The notes beneath the pieces were generated by a model. It was not told where the DNA came from. It searched no databases and worked only from the letters and a program-made list of their open reading frames with translations. Position numbers and translations under genes: made by a program. Positions 9,351-16,863 of a stretch of 64,000 nt of DNA are shown here, in pieces. Origin of the DNA: Variovorax sp. ZS18.2.2. Its GTDB lineage: Bacteria > Pseudomonadota > Gammaproteobacteria > Burkholderiales > Burkholderiaceae_C. The stretch spans positions 644,767 to 708,766 of the forward strand of contig NZ_JANLNM010000002.1 of NCBI RefSeq assembly GCF_024701975.1, in the 5' to 3' direction. Position 1 is the stretch's first letter, and each line of letters starts with the position of its first letter.

Positions 9351-10279
9351 AATTTCCGATACGTCCTTCGCTGATCGTCACGGCGCTCGTTCTTGCGCTG
9401 CTGCCGCTGGCCATGCCGAACAACTACATCGTCGACGTGGCGGTGCGCATCGCGCTCGCGGCGGTGGCGGCCATCGGCCTCAACCTGCTGATGGGCTTCG
9501 CCGGCCAGATCAGCATCGGCCACGCCGCGTTCGTGGCCATCGGCGCCTACGGCAGCGGCATCGTCACCGCGCGCTTCGGCTGGCCGCCGGTGGTGGCCAT
9601 CGCGGCGGCCGCGGTGGGCGCGGCGCTCATCGGGTGGCTCATCGCCAAGCCGATCCTGCGGCTGCAGGGGCATTCGCTCACCATGGCGACGCTGGGCCTG
9701 GGCATCATCGTCAACATCGTGCTGGTGAACGAAGTGGCATGGACCGGCGGCCCCGACGGCATGCCGGTGCCGCCGCTGCAGGTCGGCAGCTTCGTCTTCG
9801 CCAAGGTGCTGCACTGGTATGCGCTGGCCTGCGTGGTGCTGTTCGGTGCGATCGTGCTCTCGCTCAACCTGTACGCCTCGCCCGCGGGCCGCGCACTGCG
9901 CGGGCTGCACGGCTCGGAGGTCGCGGCGCGGATGATGGGCGTGGACGTCGCGCGCTTCAAGGTGCGCGTGTTCGTGGTGTCGGCCGTGTTCGCGGCGGTG
10001 TCGGGCAGCCTGTCGGCACATTACCTCGGCTTCATCAGCCCGTCGCTGGCGGCCTTCGCGCATTCGGTGGAGCTCGCGACCATGGTGGTGCTCGGCGGCA
10101 TGGCGTCGACCTTCGGTGCCGTGCTCGGCGCTGCCCTCCTTACCGCATTGCCGCAGCTGCTGGGCGGGCTGCACGGCTACGAGATGGTGTTCTTCGGGCT
10201 CGTGCTGATGCTGACGATGATCTTCCTGCCCAAGGGGCTGGTGCCGTCGATCGCGCTCAAGCTGGCAAGGAGGCGCTGA
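9347..10279 (+). CDS. livM: ABC transporter permease, LivM type
   Basis: This is the second permease of the importer (310 aa). The LivM signature NLLMGFAGQISIGHAAFVAIGAYG begins near residue 47 (NLLMGFAGQISIGHAAF), followed by the conserved GLHGSEVAARMMGVDVARFKV region and the C-terminal ELATMVVLGGMAS. The ATG overlaps the livH stop, which fixes the start. One base separates its stop from livG. Confidence 0.93.
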   Translation: MKFPIRPSLIVTALVLALLPLAMPNNYIVDVAVRIALAAVAAIGLNLLMGFAGQISIGHAAFVAIGAYGSGIVTARFGWPPVVAIAAAAVGAALIGWLIAKPILRLQGHSLTMATLGLGIIVNIVLVNEVAWTGGPDGMPVPPLQVGSFVFAKVLHWYALACVVLFGAIVLSLNLYASPAGRALRGLHGSEVAARMMGVDVARFKVRVFVVSAVFAAVSGSLSAHYLGFISPSLAAFAHSVELATMVVLGGMASTFGAVLGAALLTALPQLLGGLHGYEMVFFGLVLMLTMIFLPKGLVPSIALKLARRR

Positions 10280-10280
10280 G

Positions 10281-11048
10281 ATGCTGCAGGTCAACCATCT
10301 CTCGAAGTCCTTCGGCGGCGTGCATGCCATCCAGGACGTGAGCTTCAGCGTGCGCGGCGGTGCGGTGCATTCGGTGATCGGCCCCAACGGCGCGGGCAAG
10401 ACCACGCTCTTCAACCTGCTGAGCGGCATCTACGTGCCCAGCGGCGGCGAGATCCTGCTGGACGGCCAGAACGTTGCCGGGCACTCGCCCGACACGCTGG
10501 CGCGGCGCGGCATGAGCCGCACCTTCCAGAACCTGCAGGTGTGCATGAACATGACGGCCTGCGAGAACGTGATGCTCGGCGCGCACCTGCGCACGCGCAG
10601 TTCGCTCGTCGGCGGCATGCTGGGCACCACCCGCCGCGCCGATGCGGCACTGCGCGACGAGGCGCTGCGCCTGATCGACTACGTGGGCGTGGGCGCGCAT
10701 GCGGGGGCGCATGCATCGCAGCTGTCCTTCGGCATGCTCAAGCGGCTGGAGATCGCGCGTGCGCTGGCCGGCAAGCCGCGCCTGCTTCTGCTCGACGAGC
10801 CGGCGGCCGGCCTCAACGACACCGAGACGCACGAGATCACCGAGCTGATCCGCCAGATCGCGGCATCGGGCGTCACCGTGCTGCTGGTGGAGCACGACAT
10901 GAAGATGGTGATGAACATCTCCGACCACATCCTCGTGCTCGACTACGGGCGCAAGCTCGCGGAGGGCACGGCCGACGAGGTGCGCGCGAACCCGCAGGTG
11001 ATTGCCGCCTACCTGGGGGCGGAAGTCGAAGAGGAGGGCGCAGCATGA
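10281..11048 (+). CDS. livG: ABC transporter ATPase, LivG type
   Basis: This is a cytoplasmic ATPase of the importer (255 aa). Walker A is GPNGAGKTT near residue 34, the Q-loop region is SRTFQNLQ, the signature is LSFGMLKRLEIARAL near 150 and Walker B is LLLLDEPAAGLN. The insertion around residues 95-125 and the VEHDMKMVM stretch are typical of LivG. It overlaps livF by four bases. Confidence 0.94.
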   Translation: MLQVNHLSKSFGGVHAIQDVSFSVRGGAVHSVIGPNGAGKTTLFNLLSGIYVPSGGEILLDGQNVAGHSPDTLARRGMSRTFQNLQVCMNMTACENVMLGAHLRTRSSLVGGMLGTTRRADAALRDEALRLIDYVGVGAHAGAHASQLSFGMLKRLEIARALAGKPRLLLLDEPAAGLNDTETHEITELIRQIAASGVTVLLVEHDMKMVMNISDHILVLDYGRKLAEGTADEVRANPQVIAAYLGAEVEEEGAA

Positions 11049-11788
11049 GCGCGAGCAATACGGCGATGGGCACAGAGAACGCGGCTGCCGCCCTCGAGGT
11101 ACGCGGCCTGTTCGCGGGCTACGGCCGCATCGAAGCGCTGCACGGCATCGACCTGCGGTTGGGCGCCGGGCAGCTTGTTGCGCTGGTCGGCGCCAACGGT
11201 GCGGGCAAGACCACGCTGCTGCGCGCCATCTCGGGGCTCATCGAATCGCGCGCGGGCAGCGTGTCGCTGTTCGGCCGCGACATCAGCCGGGACAGCCCCG
11301 ACAGGCGCGTGCGCGCCGGGCTGTCGCAGGTGCTCGAAGGGCGCCAGGTGTTCGGCCCGTTGTCGGTGCAGGACAACCTGCTGCTCGGCGGCTACACGCG
11401 GCCCGACGGGCGCGAGGAGCGGCTCGGGAAGATGTATGCATTGTTCCCGGTGCTCGAGGAAAAACGCCACCTCGCGGCCGGCACGCTTTCGGGCGGACAG
11501 CAGCAGATGCTGGCGATCGCGCGCGCGCTCATGAGCGAGCCCAAGGTGCTGCTGCTCGACGAGCCCTCGATGGGCCTGGCCCCCTTGCTCGTGCGCGAGA
11601 TCTTCGCGGTCATCGCGCGGCTGAAGGCCCAGGGCATTCCGATCCTGCTGGTGGAGCAGAACGCGCGCGCCGCGCTGTCCGTGGCCGACCTGGGCTATGT
11701 GCTGGAGACCGGAAGCATCGCCCTGTGGGGCCCGGCCGGCGAACTGCTGCGCGACGAGCGCGTGGCCGGCGCCTATCTGGGCGTCTGA
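11045..11788 (+). CDS. livF: ABC transporter ATPase, LivF type
   Basis: This is the second ATPase of the importer (247 aa). It shows Walker A GANGAGKTT near residue 54, LSGGQQQMLAIARAL as the signature, LLLDEPSMGLAP as Walker B and VEQNARAALSVAD near the H-loop, all LivF features. With the other four liv-type genes the importer is complete, so the operon can bring in its own substrate. The mandelate racemase gene follows 29 bases later. Confidence 0.94.
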   Translation: MSASNTAMGTENAAAALEVRGLFAGYGRIEALHGIDLRLGAGQLVALVGANGAGKTTLLRAISGLIESRAGSVSLFGRDISRDSPDRRVRAGLSQVLEGRQVFGPLSVQDNLLLGGYTRPDGREERLGKMYALFPVLEEKRHLAAGTLSGGQQQMLAIARALMSEPKVLLLDEPSMGLAPLLVREIFAVIARLKAQGIPILLVEQNARAALSVADLGYVLETGSIALWGPAGELLRDERVAGAYLGV

Positions 11789-11817
11789 CGCAACCCTCGA
11801 AGTCAAGGTGAACAATC

Positions 11818-12897
11818 ATGCAAGACCTCTTCATCCGATCCCTGCGCGCCAGGGCCGTCAACGTGCCGCTGGAGTTCCCGGTTCGCACCTCCGTCGGCGT
11901 GGTCGACACCTCGCCGCTGGTGCTGCTCGATATCGAGACGAACCAGGGCATCACGGGTCGCTCGTATGTTTTCACCTACACGCCGCTCGGCCTGGCGCCG
12001 GTGCGGGCGCTGCTCGATTCGCTGGAGCGCCTGCTCGAAGGCCAGCTCGTGGCGCCGCACGAAATCGAGAAGCTGCTGCAGGCCCGCTTCAGGCTGCTGG
12101 GCAACACCGGCATCGTGAAGATCGCTTCGGCGGCCGTCGACATGGCCGCGTGGGACGCGCTCGCGCAGCACCGCGGCCTGCCGCTGGCGGAACTGCTGGG
12201 CGGCCGCGTGAAGAGCATTCCGGCCTACGACAGCCACAGCATGGACGGCCCGCAGATCGGCCCTGAGCGCGCCAGGCGCGCGGTGGCGCAGGGCCTGAAG
12301 GCGATCAAGATCAAGATCGGCCACAAGACGCTGAAGGAAGATGTGCAGAGCGTCGCGCTCATTCGCGAAACCATCGGCGACGACGTGCACCTGATGGTCG
12401 ACGTGAACCAGGGCCTGTCGGTGCCCGAGGCCATTCGACGCGGCCGCGCGCTGGAGCCCTTCGGCCTCGCGTGGATCGAGGAGCCCACGCTGCAGGAAGA
12501 CTACAGCGGCCACGCGCTGATACGCGATACGCTGAAGACGCCGGTGCAGATGGGCGAGAACTGGTTCAGCGTGGACGAGATGCACAAGGCCATCGTGGTC
12601 GGAGCGGCCGATTTCGTGATGCCCGACGCCATGAAGATCGGCGGAGTGAGCGGCTGGCTGCGCGCGAGTGCGCTGGCGGCGACCTATCAGATCCCGATGT
12701 CCAGCCACATCTTCGACGAGATCAGCGCGCACCTGCTCGCGGTGACGCCGACCGCGCACTGGCTCGAGAAGATGGGGCTGGCCGATCCGATCCTTGCCCG
12801 GCCGCTGGTGTACGAGAACGGCGCGGCTTTGGTACCTGACGTGCCCGGCGTGGGGATCGAGTGGAACGAAGAGGCGGTGGAGCGCTTCGCGGTCTGA
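11818..12897 (+). CDS. mdlA: Mandelate racemase
   Basis: This enolase-superfamily enzyme interconverts (R)- and (S)-mandelate. It is 359 residues long, the length of P. putida mandelate racemase, and the known catalytic residues fall at identical numbers: Lys164-x-Lys166, Asp195/Asn197, Glu221, Glu247, Asp270-His297 dyad, Ser139 and Glu317. The substrate-loop residues Val22, Thr24, Val26 and Val29 also match. Correspondence at this level, including PDAMKIGGV and MGENW, supports real mandelate racemase activity over a generic sugar-acid dehydratase. Residue numbers for the reference enzyme come from memory of the literature. It is the last gene of the operon. Confidence 0.9.
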   Translation: MQDLFIRSLRARAVNVPLEFPVRTSVGVVDTSPLVLLDIETNQGITGRSYVFTYTPLGLAPVRALLDSLERLLEGQLVAPHEIEKLLQARFRLLGNTGIVKIASAAVDMAAWDALAQHRGLPLAELLGGRVKSIPAYDSHSMDGPQIGPERARRAVAQGLKAIKIKIGHKTLKEDVQSVALIRETIGDDVHLMVDVNQGLSVPEAIRRGRALEPFGLAWIEEPTLQEDYSGHALIRDTLKTPVQMGENWFSVDEMHKAIVVGAADFVMPDAMKIGGVSGWLRASALAATYQIPMSSHIFDEISAHLLAVTPTAHWLEKMGLADPILARPLVYENGAALVPDVPGVGIEWNEEAVERFAV

Positions 12898-12913
12898 CGG
12901 GGCCCAAGTGGCC

Positions 12914-12931
12914 AGGCGGCGCGCTCCGCCT
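12914..12931. terminator. Small GC hairpin between convergent genes
   Basis: AGGCGG and CCGCCT form a six-base-pair stem with a six-base loop, just after the mdlA stop and before the converging SDR stop. There is no T-run, so this is at best a weak or Rho-assisted end signal. Confidence 0.25.
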
Positions 12932-12976
12932 CGAACGTCGGCCTGCTCGACTTCGCGATGGCCAACCTTGATCTGA

Positions 12977-13723
12977 TCAGCGCGCCCCGCCCGACGCAAG
13001 GATGTGGTTGCCCGTCACCCACCCGCCTTCATCGGAGGCGAGAAAAACGACCACGGGCGCAACGTCCTCGGTCTGGCCCATGCGCCCCATGGGCGTGGTC
13101 GAGACAACGTAGTCGACGATGGCCGACCCCACGCCCAGCTTTCGCAGCCCGTCGGTGTCCGTGGGACCCGGGGCGACGGAGTTGACGCGGATCTTTCGTG
13201 GCCCCAGTTCGGCTGCAAGCACCCGCGTGATCGCCGCGACCGCGGTCTTGGATGCGACGGGGAGCACGCTGTTCGGTCCGGGGTTCTCGACGCTCGACGA
13301 GGTGATGTTGATGACGCTTGCGCCATTGCCGTCGCTCTGTTCGGCAAAGGCCTGCGTGGCCAGCAGCGTCCCCAGGACATTGATGTCGAAGTGCCGATGA
13401 AAGTCGGCTTCTGTCATCGCTTCCAACGGGCCGGGTGCAAAGACGCCGGCGTTGTTCACCAGGACGTTGACGACGCCGAAGGCCTCGCTGGCTTCCTTGA
13501 ACAGCCGCTGGACTTCTTCTTTCTTCGACACATCGGCCTGGACCGCGCGTGCCTTGCCGCCGCTGGCGGCAATCTCGGCAACGACCCGATCGGCGCCCGC
13601 GCGATCGCCTCCGTAATTGACCACGACGGCCGCGCCGTTCGAGGCCAGCCCCTTCGCGATGGCCGCGCCGATGCCTTTCGATGCGCCGGTGACGACAGCG
13701 ACTTTGTTCGCCAGATTTTCCAT
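12977..13723 (-). CDS. Short-chain dehydrogenase/reductase family protein lacking the catalytic tyrosine
   Basis: This 248-residue classical SDR has an intact NAD(P) motif (TGASKGIG, residues 12-19), NNAG at 90-93 and the N-terminal active-site serine region (ITSSS, 140-144). The YxxxK motif reads P155-V-A-S-K159: the catalytic tyrosine is proline, while the downstream lysine and the flanking NPGPNSVL...SKTAV are conserved. The codon is CCC in the sequence. It is therefore probably not a normal dehydrogenase; it may be non-catalytic, structural or use another acid. AAGGAAACACAC precedes the ATG, and the gene follows the aldehyde dehydrogenase by 22 bases on the same strand. Confidence 0.85.
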   Translation of the reverse strand: MENLANKVAVVTGASKGIGAAIAKGLASNGAAVVVNYGGDRAGADRVVAEIAASGGKARAVQADVSKKEEVQRLFKEASEAFGVVNVLVNNAGVFAPGPLEAMTEADFHRHFDINVLGTLLATQAFAEQSDGNGASVINITSSSVENPGPNSVLPVASKTAVAAITRVLAAELGPRKIRVNSVAPGPTDTDGLRKLGVGSAIVDYVVSTTPMGRMGQTEDVAPVVVFLASDEGGWVTGNHILASGGAR

Positions 13724-13745
13724 GTGTGTTTCCTTTCAGTGAGGT

Positions 13746-15179
13746 TCAGGCGGCAACAGCTGACGCCGATACGATGGTTTTTGCTTCGAGAAAAGCTTCC
13801 AGGCCAAAGACGCCGTATTCCCGGCCCAGGCCGGACTGCTTGAATCCGCCGAACGGTGCCGTGAGTGCGGGCCTGATCGCGTTGATCAGGACGCCGCCCG
13901 CTTCCAGCCTTGCCGCCACGCGCTGCGCTCGTTTCAGGTCGGAAGAAAAAACATAGGCCTGCAATCCGTAGGCCGAGTCGTTGGCGATACGCACCGCCTC
14001 TTCTTCGTCCTCGTAGGCCATCAGGCACAGCACCGGCCCGAAGATTTCTTCGCGGGCGATCTGCATGTCATTCCGCACGTTGATGAAGACGGTCGGCTTG
14101 ACGAAATATCCCCGCACCAATTTCTCCGGTCGCCCCTCGCTGCCGACGACGAGGGTGGCGCCTTCTTTCAGACCGGCGCGGATGAAATGCTGGATGCGGT
14201 CGTACTGGGCCTGGTTGACCAGGGGCCCGATGACCGTCGCCGGATCGCGAGGGTCTCCCACCTTCAGGCCCCCCACCGTGGTCTTGACGAGTTCGACGAC
14301 CTCGGCGAGCCGCGCGCGCGGCACAAGAATGCGCGTGCCGGCGATGCAGGCCTGGCCGTTGTTGAGAAAGCCCGCGCTCAACGCGAGCGGTATGGCTTTG
14401 GCAAGGTCCGCATCTTCCAGAACGATCGTGGCGGACTTCCCCGTGAGCGCCAGGCTCACGCGCTTCATCGTTTCGGCACCCGCACGCAGGATTGCCTTGC
14501 CTGTGGGCGTGGAACCGGTGAAGGAGATCTTGGCGATCGCGGGATGGATGCTGATCTCGTTGCCGACATCGGCACCACGGCCGATGACGATGTTGACCAC
14601 ACCCGGCGGCAAGCCGGCGTCATGGATGGCTTGCGCGATCACCTGCGTCTGGATCGGACTCAGCTCGCTGGGCTTGACCACGCAGGCGCAGCCGGCGGCG
14701 ATGGCGCTCGCGAGCTTGCTGCAGATCGAACCTGCCGTGCTGTTCCAGGGCGTCATCAGCGCGGCAACACCCACCGGTTCCATGACCACGGTGGCTTCGC
14801 CCACCTGGCGGGTGAAGTCGTAGGCTTCGAGCGTCTTCACCGCATTGGCAAAACACTGCGAGGCGTACTCGCTGACCCATTGGGAGCGCGACAACGGTCC
14901 GCCGTACTCCTCGATGGTCGCTTCGCGGATCTCGTCCGTGCGTGCCAGGACGGCCGCCTGCAGATGCCGGAGCATGTCGATGCGCTCCTGCTTCGTGGTG
15001 CGCGCAAAGGCGGGTTGGGCGCGCTCGGCCGCATCGATGGCCCGCCGCACGTCGTCGCGGTTGCCCAGCGTGACGGTGCCGATGAGGCCTTCGGTGGCCG
15101 GATTGATGATGTCGACGACTTCGCTGCCCTGCACGGGCACGAAGGCGCCGTCGATGTAGGCCTGAGAGAGGTGGCGCAT
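13746..15179 (-). CDS. Aldehyde dehydrogenase superfamily protein lacking the general-base glutamate
   Basis: This 477-residue NAD(P)-dependent ALDH-fold protein keeps the oxyanion Asn (PWN, 144-146), the GSTPTG nucleotide loop near 222 and the nucleophile Cys278 (NNGQACIAGTR). The usual ELGGK motif, whose Glu lies 34 residues before the cysteine, reads A244-L-T-G-K. That glutamate activates water for hydrolysis in hydrolytic ALDHs and is also absent in the CoA-acylating methylmalonate-semialdehyde dehydrogenases, so a CoA-dependent or altered reaction is possible. The internal ATG is chosen over one 45 bases upstream because GGAG precedes it at a proper distance. It is the first gene of an ALDH-SDR operon. 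Confidence 0.85.
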   Translation of the reverse strand: MRHLSQAYIDGAFVPVQGSEVVDIINPATEGLIGTVTLGNRDDVRRAIDAAERAQPAFARTTKQERIDMLRHLQAAVLARTDEIREATIEEYGGPLSRSQWVSEYASQCFANAVKTLEAYDFTRQVGEATVVMEPVGVAALMTPWNSTAGSICSKLASAIAAGCACVVKPSELSPIQTQVIAQAIHDAGLPPGVVNIVIGRGADVGNEISIHPAIAKISFTGSTPTGKAILRAGAETMKRVSLALTGKSATIVLEDADLAKAIPLALSAGFLNNGQACIAGTRILVPRARLAEVVELVKTTVGGLKVGDPRDPATVIGPLVNQAQYDRIQHFIRAGLKEGATLVVGSEGRPEKLVRGYFVKPTVFINVRNDMQIAREEIFGPVLCLMAYEDEEEAVRIANDSAYGLQAYVFSSDLKRAQRVAARLEAGGVLINAIRPALTAPFGGFKQSGLGREYGVFGLEAFLEAKTIVSASAVAA

Positions 15180-15197
15180 GGAGACTGCTCCGTTTTC

Positions 15198-15215
15198 ACC
15201 CGGAAATTCCCGGGT
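15198..15215. promoter_or_regulatory. Perfect inverted repeat upstream of the aldehyde dehydrogenase gene
   Basis: ACCCGG-AAATTC-CCGGGT has six-base arms around a six-base centre and lies 19 bases upstream of the ALDH start. It is a plausible repressor/activator site for the ALDH-SDR operon, or a hairpin in its leader. Confidence 0.4.
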
Positions 15216-15243
15216 CATGAGCAATCTATGGCCGCTCGATCAT

Positions 15244-15265
15244 CTTGATAAGGTGGAAAATCAAG
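15244..15265. promoter_or_regulatory. Candidate LysR operator (CTTGAT-N10-ATCAAG)
   Basis: CTTGAT (15244-15249) and ATCAAG (15260-15265) form a perfect inverted repeat, with the flanks TCAT and AATGA adding partial symmetry. It lies 26 bases before the LysR start in the 112-bp divergent region, the normal place for an autoregulatory LysR site. Confidence 0.5.
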
Positions 15266-15291
15266 AATGAGTCATCCCGAAATTCAGGACA

Positions 15292-16203
15292 ATGTACAAA
15301 ACCGGACTGATCGAATTCGAGTCGGTGCTGGCCGTCGCGCGGCGCCATAGCTTCCGGGCCGCGGCCGTGGAGCTGGGCATGTCCACCTCCGCGCTCAGCA
15401 GCGCGGTGGCCGGACTGGAAGCGCGGCTGGGTGTTCGCCTGTTCCACCGGACGACCCGCAGCGTGTCGCTGACCGAGGCCGGGCACGAGTTCCTGGCCCA
15501 GGTCGAACCGGCGATTGCGCGGATTCAGGGCGCGATGAGCGCCATCACCGATCACCGCGCCACGCCCAGCGGCACCATCCGGATCAACAGCTCGCTGGGC
15601 GCGGCCCGCATGATCTTCCAGCCGATCGTGCTTGAGTTCCTCCGCCGCTATCCGACGATGACGGTCGATATCGTCACCGAAGGTCGCATGGTCGATATCG
15701 TCGGAGAGGGTTTCGACGTGGGCATCCGTCCCGGCGAACTCGTGCCGCGCGACATGGTCCGTGTGCCGATCGGCTCGCATCTGCGCATGGCAGTGGTCGG
15801 ATCGCCCGACTACTTCGCCAAGCGCCCGCCACCGCGCTCACTCGGCGATCTGGCCGCGCACCAATGCGTTCGCGCCCGCCTGCCCAGCGGCGCGCCCTCG
15901 CCGTGGGAGTTCCTGGCAGAAGGCCAGGTCCAGGCCGTCGAGGTGCCGGGCAATTTGATCCTCGATGCGCCGATCCTGATGCTGGACGCGGCGCGGCAAG
16001 GGCTGGGCCTGGCACAGATTGCCGAGTGGTACCTCCGGGAGGATGTCGCGAGCGGGCATCTGGTGCGTGTTCTCGACGACTGGATGGCGCCCTTTGCCGG
16101 GCTGTCTCTCTACTATTCCGGGCGCCGCCACATCCCTGCCGGATTGCGCGCCTTCATCGATCTCATCCACGAGGTGAATGAAGCGCGGACCATGGCGGGG
16201 TAG
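15292..16203 (+). CDS. LysR-family transcriptional regulator, divergent from the ALDH-SDR operon
   Basis: This 303-residue regulator has its helix-turn-helix near residues 18-38 ([20 protein letters not shown]) and the [14 protein letters not shown] wing typical of the CrgA/PtrR-like LysR clade. The C-terminal effector domain contains [10 protein letters not shown]. Its divergent position makes the ALDH-SDR pair the expected target. The effector is unknown. Confidence 0.92.
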   Translation: MYKTGLIEFESVLAVARRHSFRAAAVELGMSTSALSSAVAGLEARLGVRLFHRTTRSVSLTEAGHEFLAQVEPAIARIQGAMSAITDHRATPSGTIRINSSLGAARMIFQPIVLEFLRRYPTMTVDIVTEGRMVDIVGEGFDVGIRPGELVPRDMVRVPIGSHLRMAVVGSPDYFAKRPPPRSLGDLAAHQCVRARLPSGAPSPWEFLAEGQVQAVEVPGNLILDAPILMLDAARQGLGLAQIAEWYLREDVASGHLVRVLDDWMAPFAGLSLYYSGRRHIPAGLRAFIDLIHEVNEARTMAG

Positions 16204-16240
16204 CTTCCCGCCGTTGTCCAGGCTCAGGCATGCCCCCGGC

Positions 16241-16492
16241 CTACTGAAGCTGAAGTGGCACGGTCTCTTGCGCCGAAGAAAACTGGGGCACGGGCGATTG
16301 GGGCGGACTGCTGGAGCCCACAAGATGCAGATCCCGCGGGTCGCAGGGCGCGGAGATCGACCTGCCGTCGAACCTCACCCGTATGTGCGAGTAGTTTGCG
16401 CTGGCAACGGTGCCGAACCGACCTTCGCAAATGACGCGGTCGCCTCGTTGGAACGAGGCGCCGAACCGATCCCTGATGTCTTTGAAGCTCAT
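16241..16492 (-). CDS. Small hypothetical protein, possible SH3/KOW-like fold
   Basis: This reading frame encodes 83 residues beginning MSFKDIRDRFGASF. The middle portion (RGDRVICEGRFGTVAS...IRVRFDG) alternates charged and hydrophobic residues like a small beta-barrel, and the C-terminus is a Ser/Pro/Gln-rich tail. I do not recognise a family. It converges on the LysR gene 37 bases away, stands alone, and its Shine-Dalgarno is weak. Protein-like composition supports a real gene, but expression is not certain. Confidence 0.5.
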   Translation of the reverse strand: MSFKDIRDRFGASFQRGDRVICEGRFGTVASANYSHIRVRFDGRSISAPCDPRDLHLVGSSSPPQSPVPQFSSAQETVPLQLQ

Positions 16493-16611
16493 ACCTGGCC
16501 CGTGGAAATGGAAGCGCCATGGTCGGGGTGACCCGCGAATTTTTCTGTAAGGCCTTGGTGTTACGAACTGTAGGACAGGCCAGTCGCCGCGCGAGAGACA
16601 GCACCGATCGG

Positions 16612-16638
16612 GCAAGAAAAAGCCCGCACGAGGCGGGC
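16612..16638 (-). terminator. Intrinsic terminator, minus strand
   Basis: The stem GCCCGC/GCGGGC (plus-strand 16622-16627 and 16633-16638) has a five-base loop and, on the minus strand, is followed by TTTTTCTT. On the plus strand there is no T-run, so the terminator acts leftwards. No minus-strand protein gene lies directly upstream of it, which supports the small-RNA call. Confidence 0.75.
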
Positions 16639-16698
16639 AAGGGTAGCCCCGAGAAGGGGAAGAGGGAGAAGACGAGGGCTACCGAAGTGAAGTCTAAC
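16612..16698 (-). ncRNA. Candidate small regulatory RNA with a pyrimidine-rich loop
   Basis: Read on the minus strand, the region has a -10-like TTTAAT (16710-16705), about 15 unpaired bases, then a perfect eight-base-pair stem (GGTAGCCC/GGGCTACC; plus-strand arms 16676-16683 and 16642-16649). This encloses a 26-base loop made almost only of C and U (16650-16675). An intrinsic terminator follows directly. No reading frame feeds this terminator. C/U-rich loops of this kind pair with Shine-Dalgarno sequences in several proteobacterial small RNAs. The predicted transcript is about 85 nt. The -35 element is poor and the start site is a guess; homology to a named family is not established. Confidence 0.5.
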
Positions 16699-16755
16699 GT
16701 ACTAATTAAAACTGTGGTGCACCGTGTTCGGGCGGGATTGAAAAGCGGCCTTCAA

Positions 16756-16770
16756 TTCCAGGCAGTGGAA
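16756..16770. promoter_or_regulatory. IclR-type operator TTCCA-GGCAG-TGGAA
   Basis: This five-base-arm palindrome, in the context CAATTCCAGGCAGTGGAAT, lies 93 bp upstream of the Bug/hydroxyacid dehydrogenase operon. It differs by one internal base from the palindrome in front of the IclR gene at 22857, which suggests that this IclR controls both promoters. Confidence 0.6.
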
Positions 16771-16863
16771 TAGGCGGGATGCGGCCGGACCACCTCCGGC
16801 CTAAGCTGGCGCACTGAGCCAAAAGATGGTCGCACGCAGCGATACATCCTCCAGGAGACCCGC

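Larger units (their letters stand above)
16493..16863. other. 371-bp intergenic region with a candidate small RNA and an IclR-type operator
   Basis: No convincing protein gene lies here; a plus-strand frame of about 84 codons across it is rich in Arg/Lys/Ser and overlaps the hairpins. From left to right it holds the promoter side of the small minus-strand gene, a minus-strand intrinsic terminator preceded by a second stem-loop, an AT-rich patch at 16697-16712, the TTCCA-N5-TGGAA operator at 16756, and the promoter and ribosome site (CCAGGAGACCCGC) of the Bug gene at 16864. Confidence 0.7.

Noticed and set aside
11803..12999. Antisense frame covering the mandelate racemase gene
   Set aside because: The plus-strand gene has exact catalytic-residue conservation; the opposite frame has no motif.
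12977..15179. ALDH-SDR pair as the benzaldehyde-oxidising end of the mandelate operon
   Set aside because: They are on the opposite strand with their own LysR and operators, and both lack catalytic residues, so there is no positive support for this role.
16519..16773. An 84-codon plus-strand frame upstream of the Bug gene
   Set aside because: It covers two hairpins and the IclR operator, has no ribosome site, and its Arg/Lys/Ser-rich product resembles non-coding translation.
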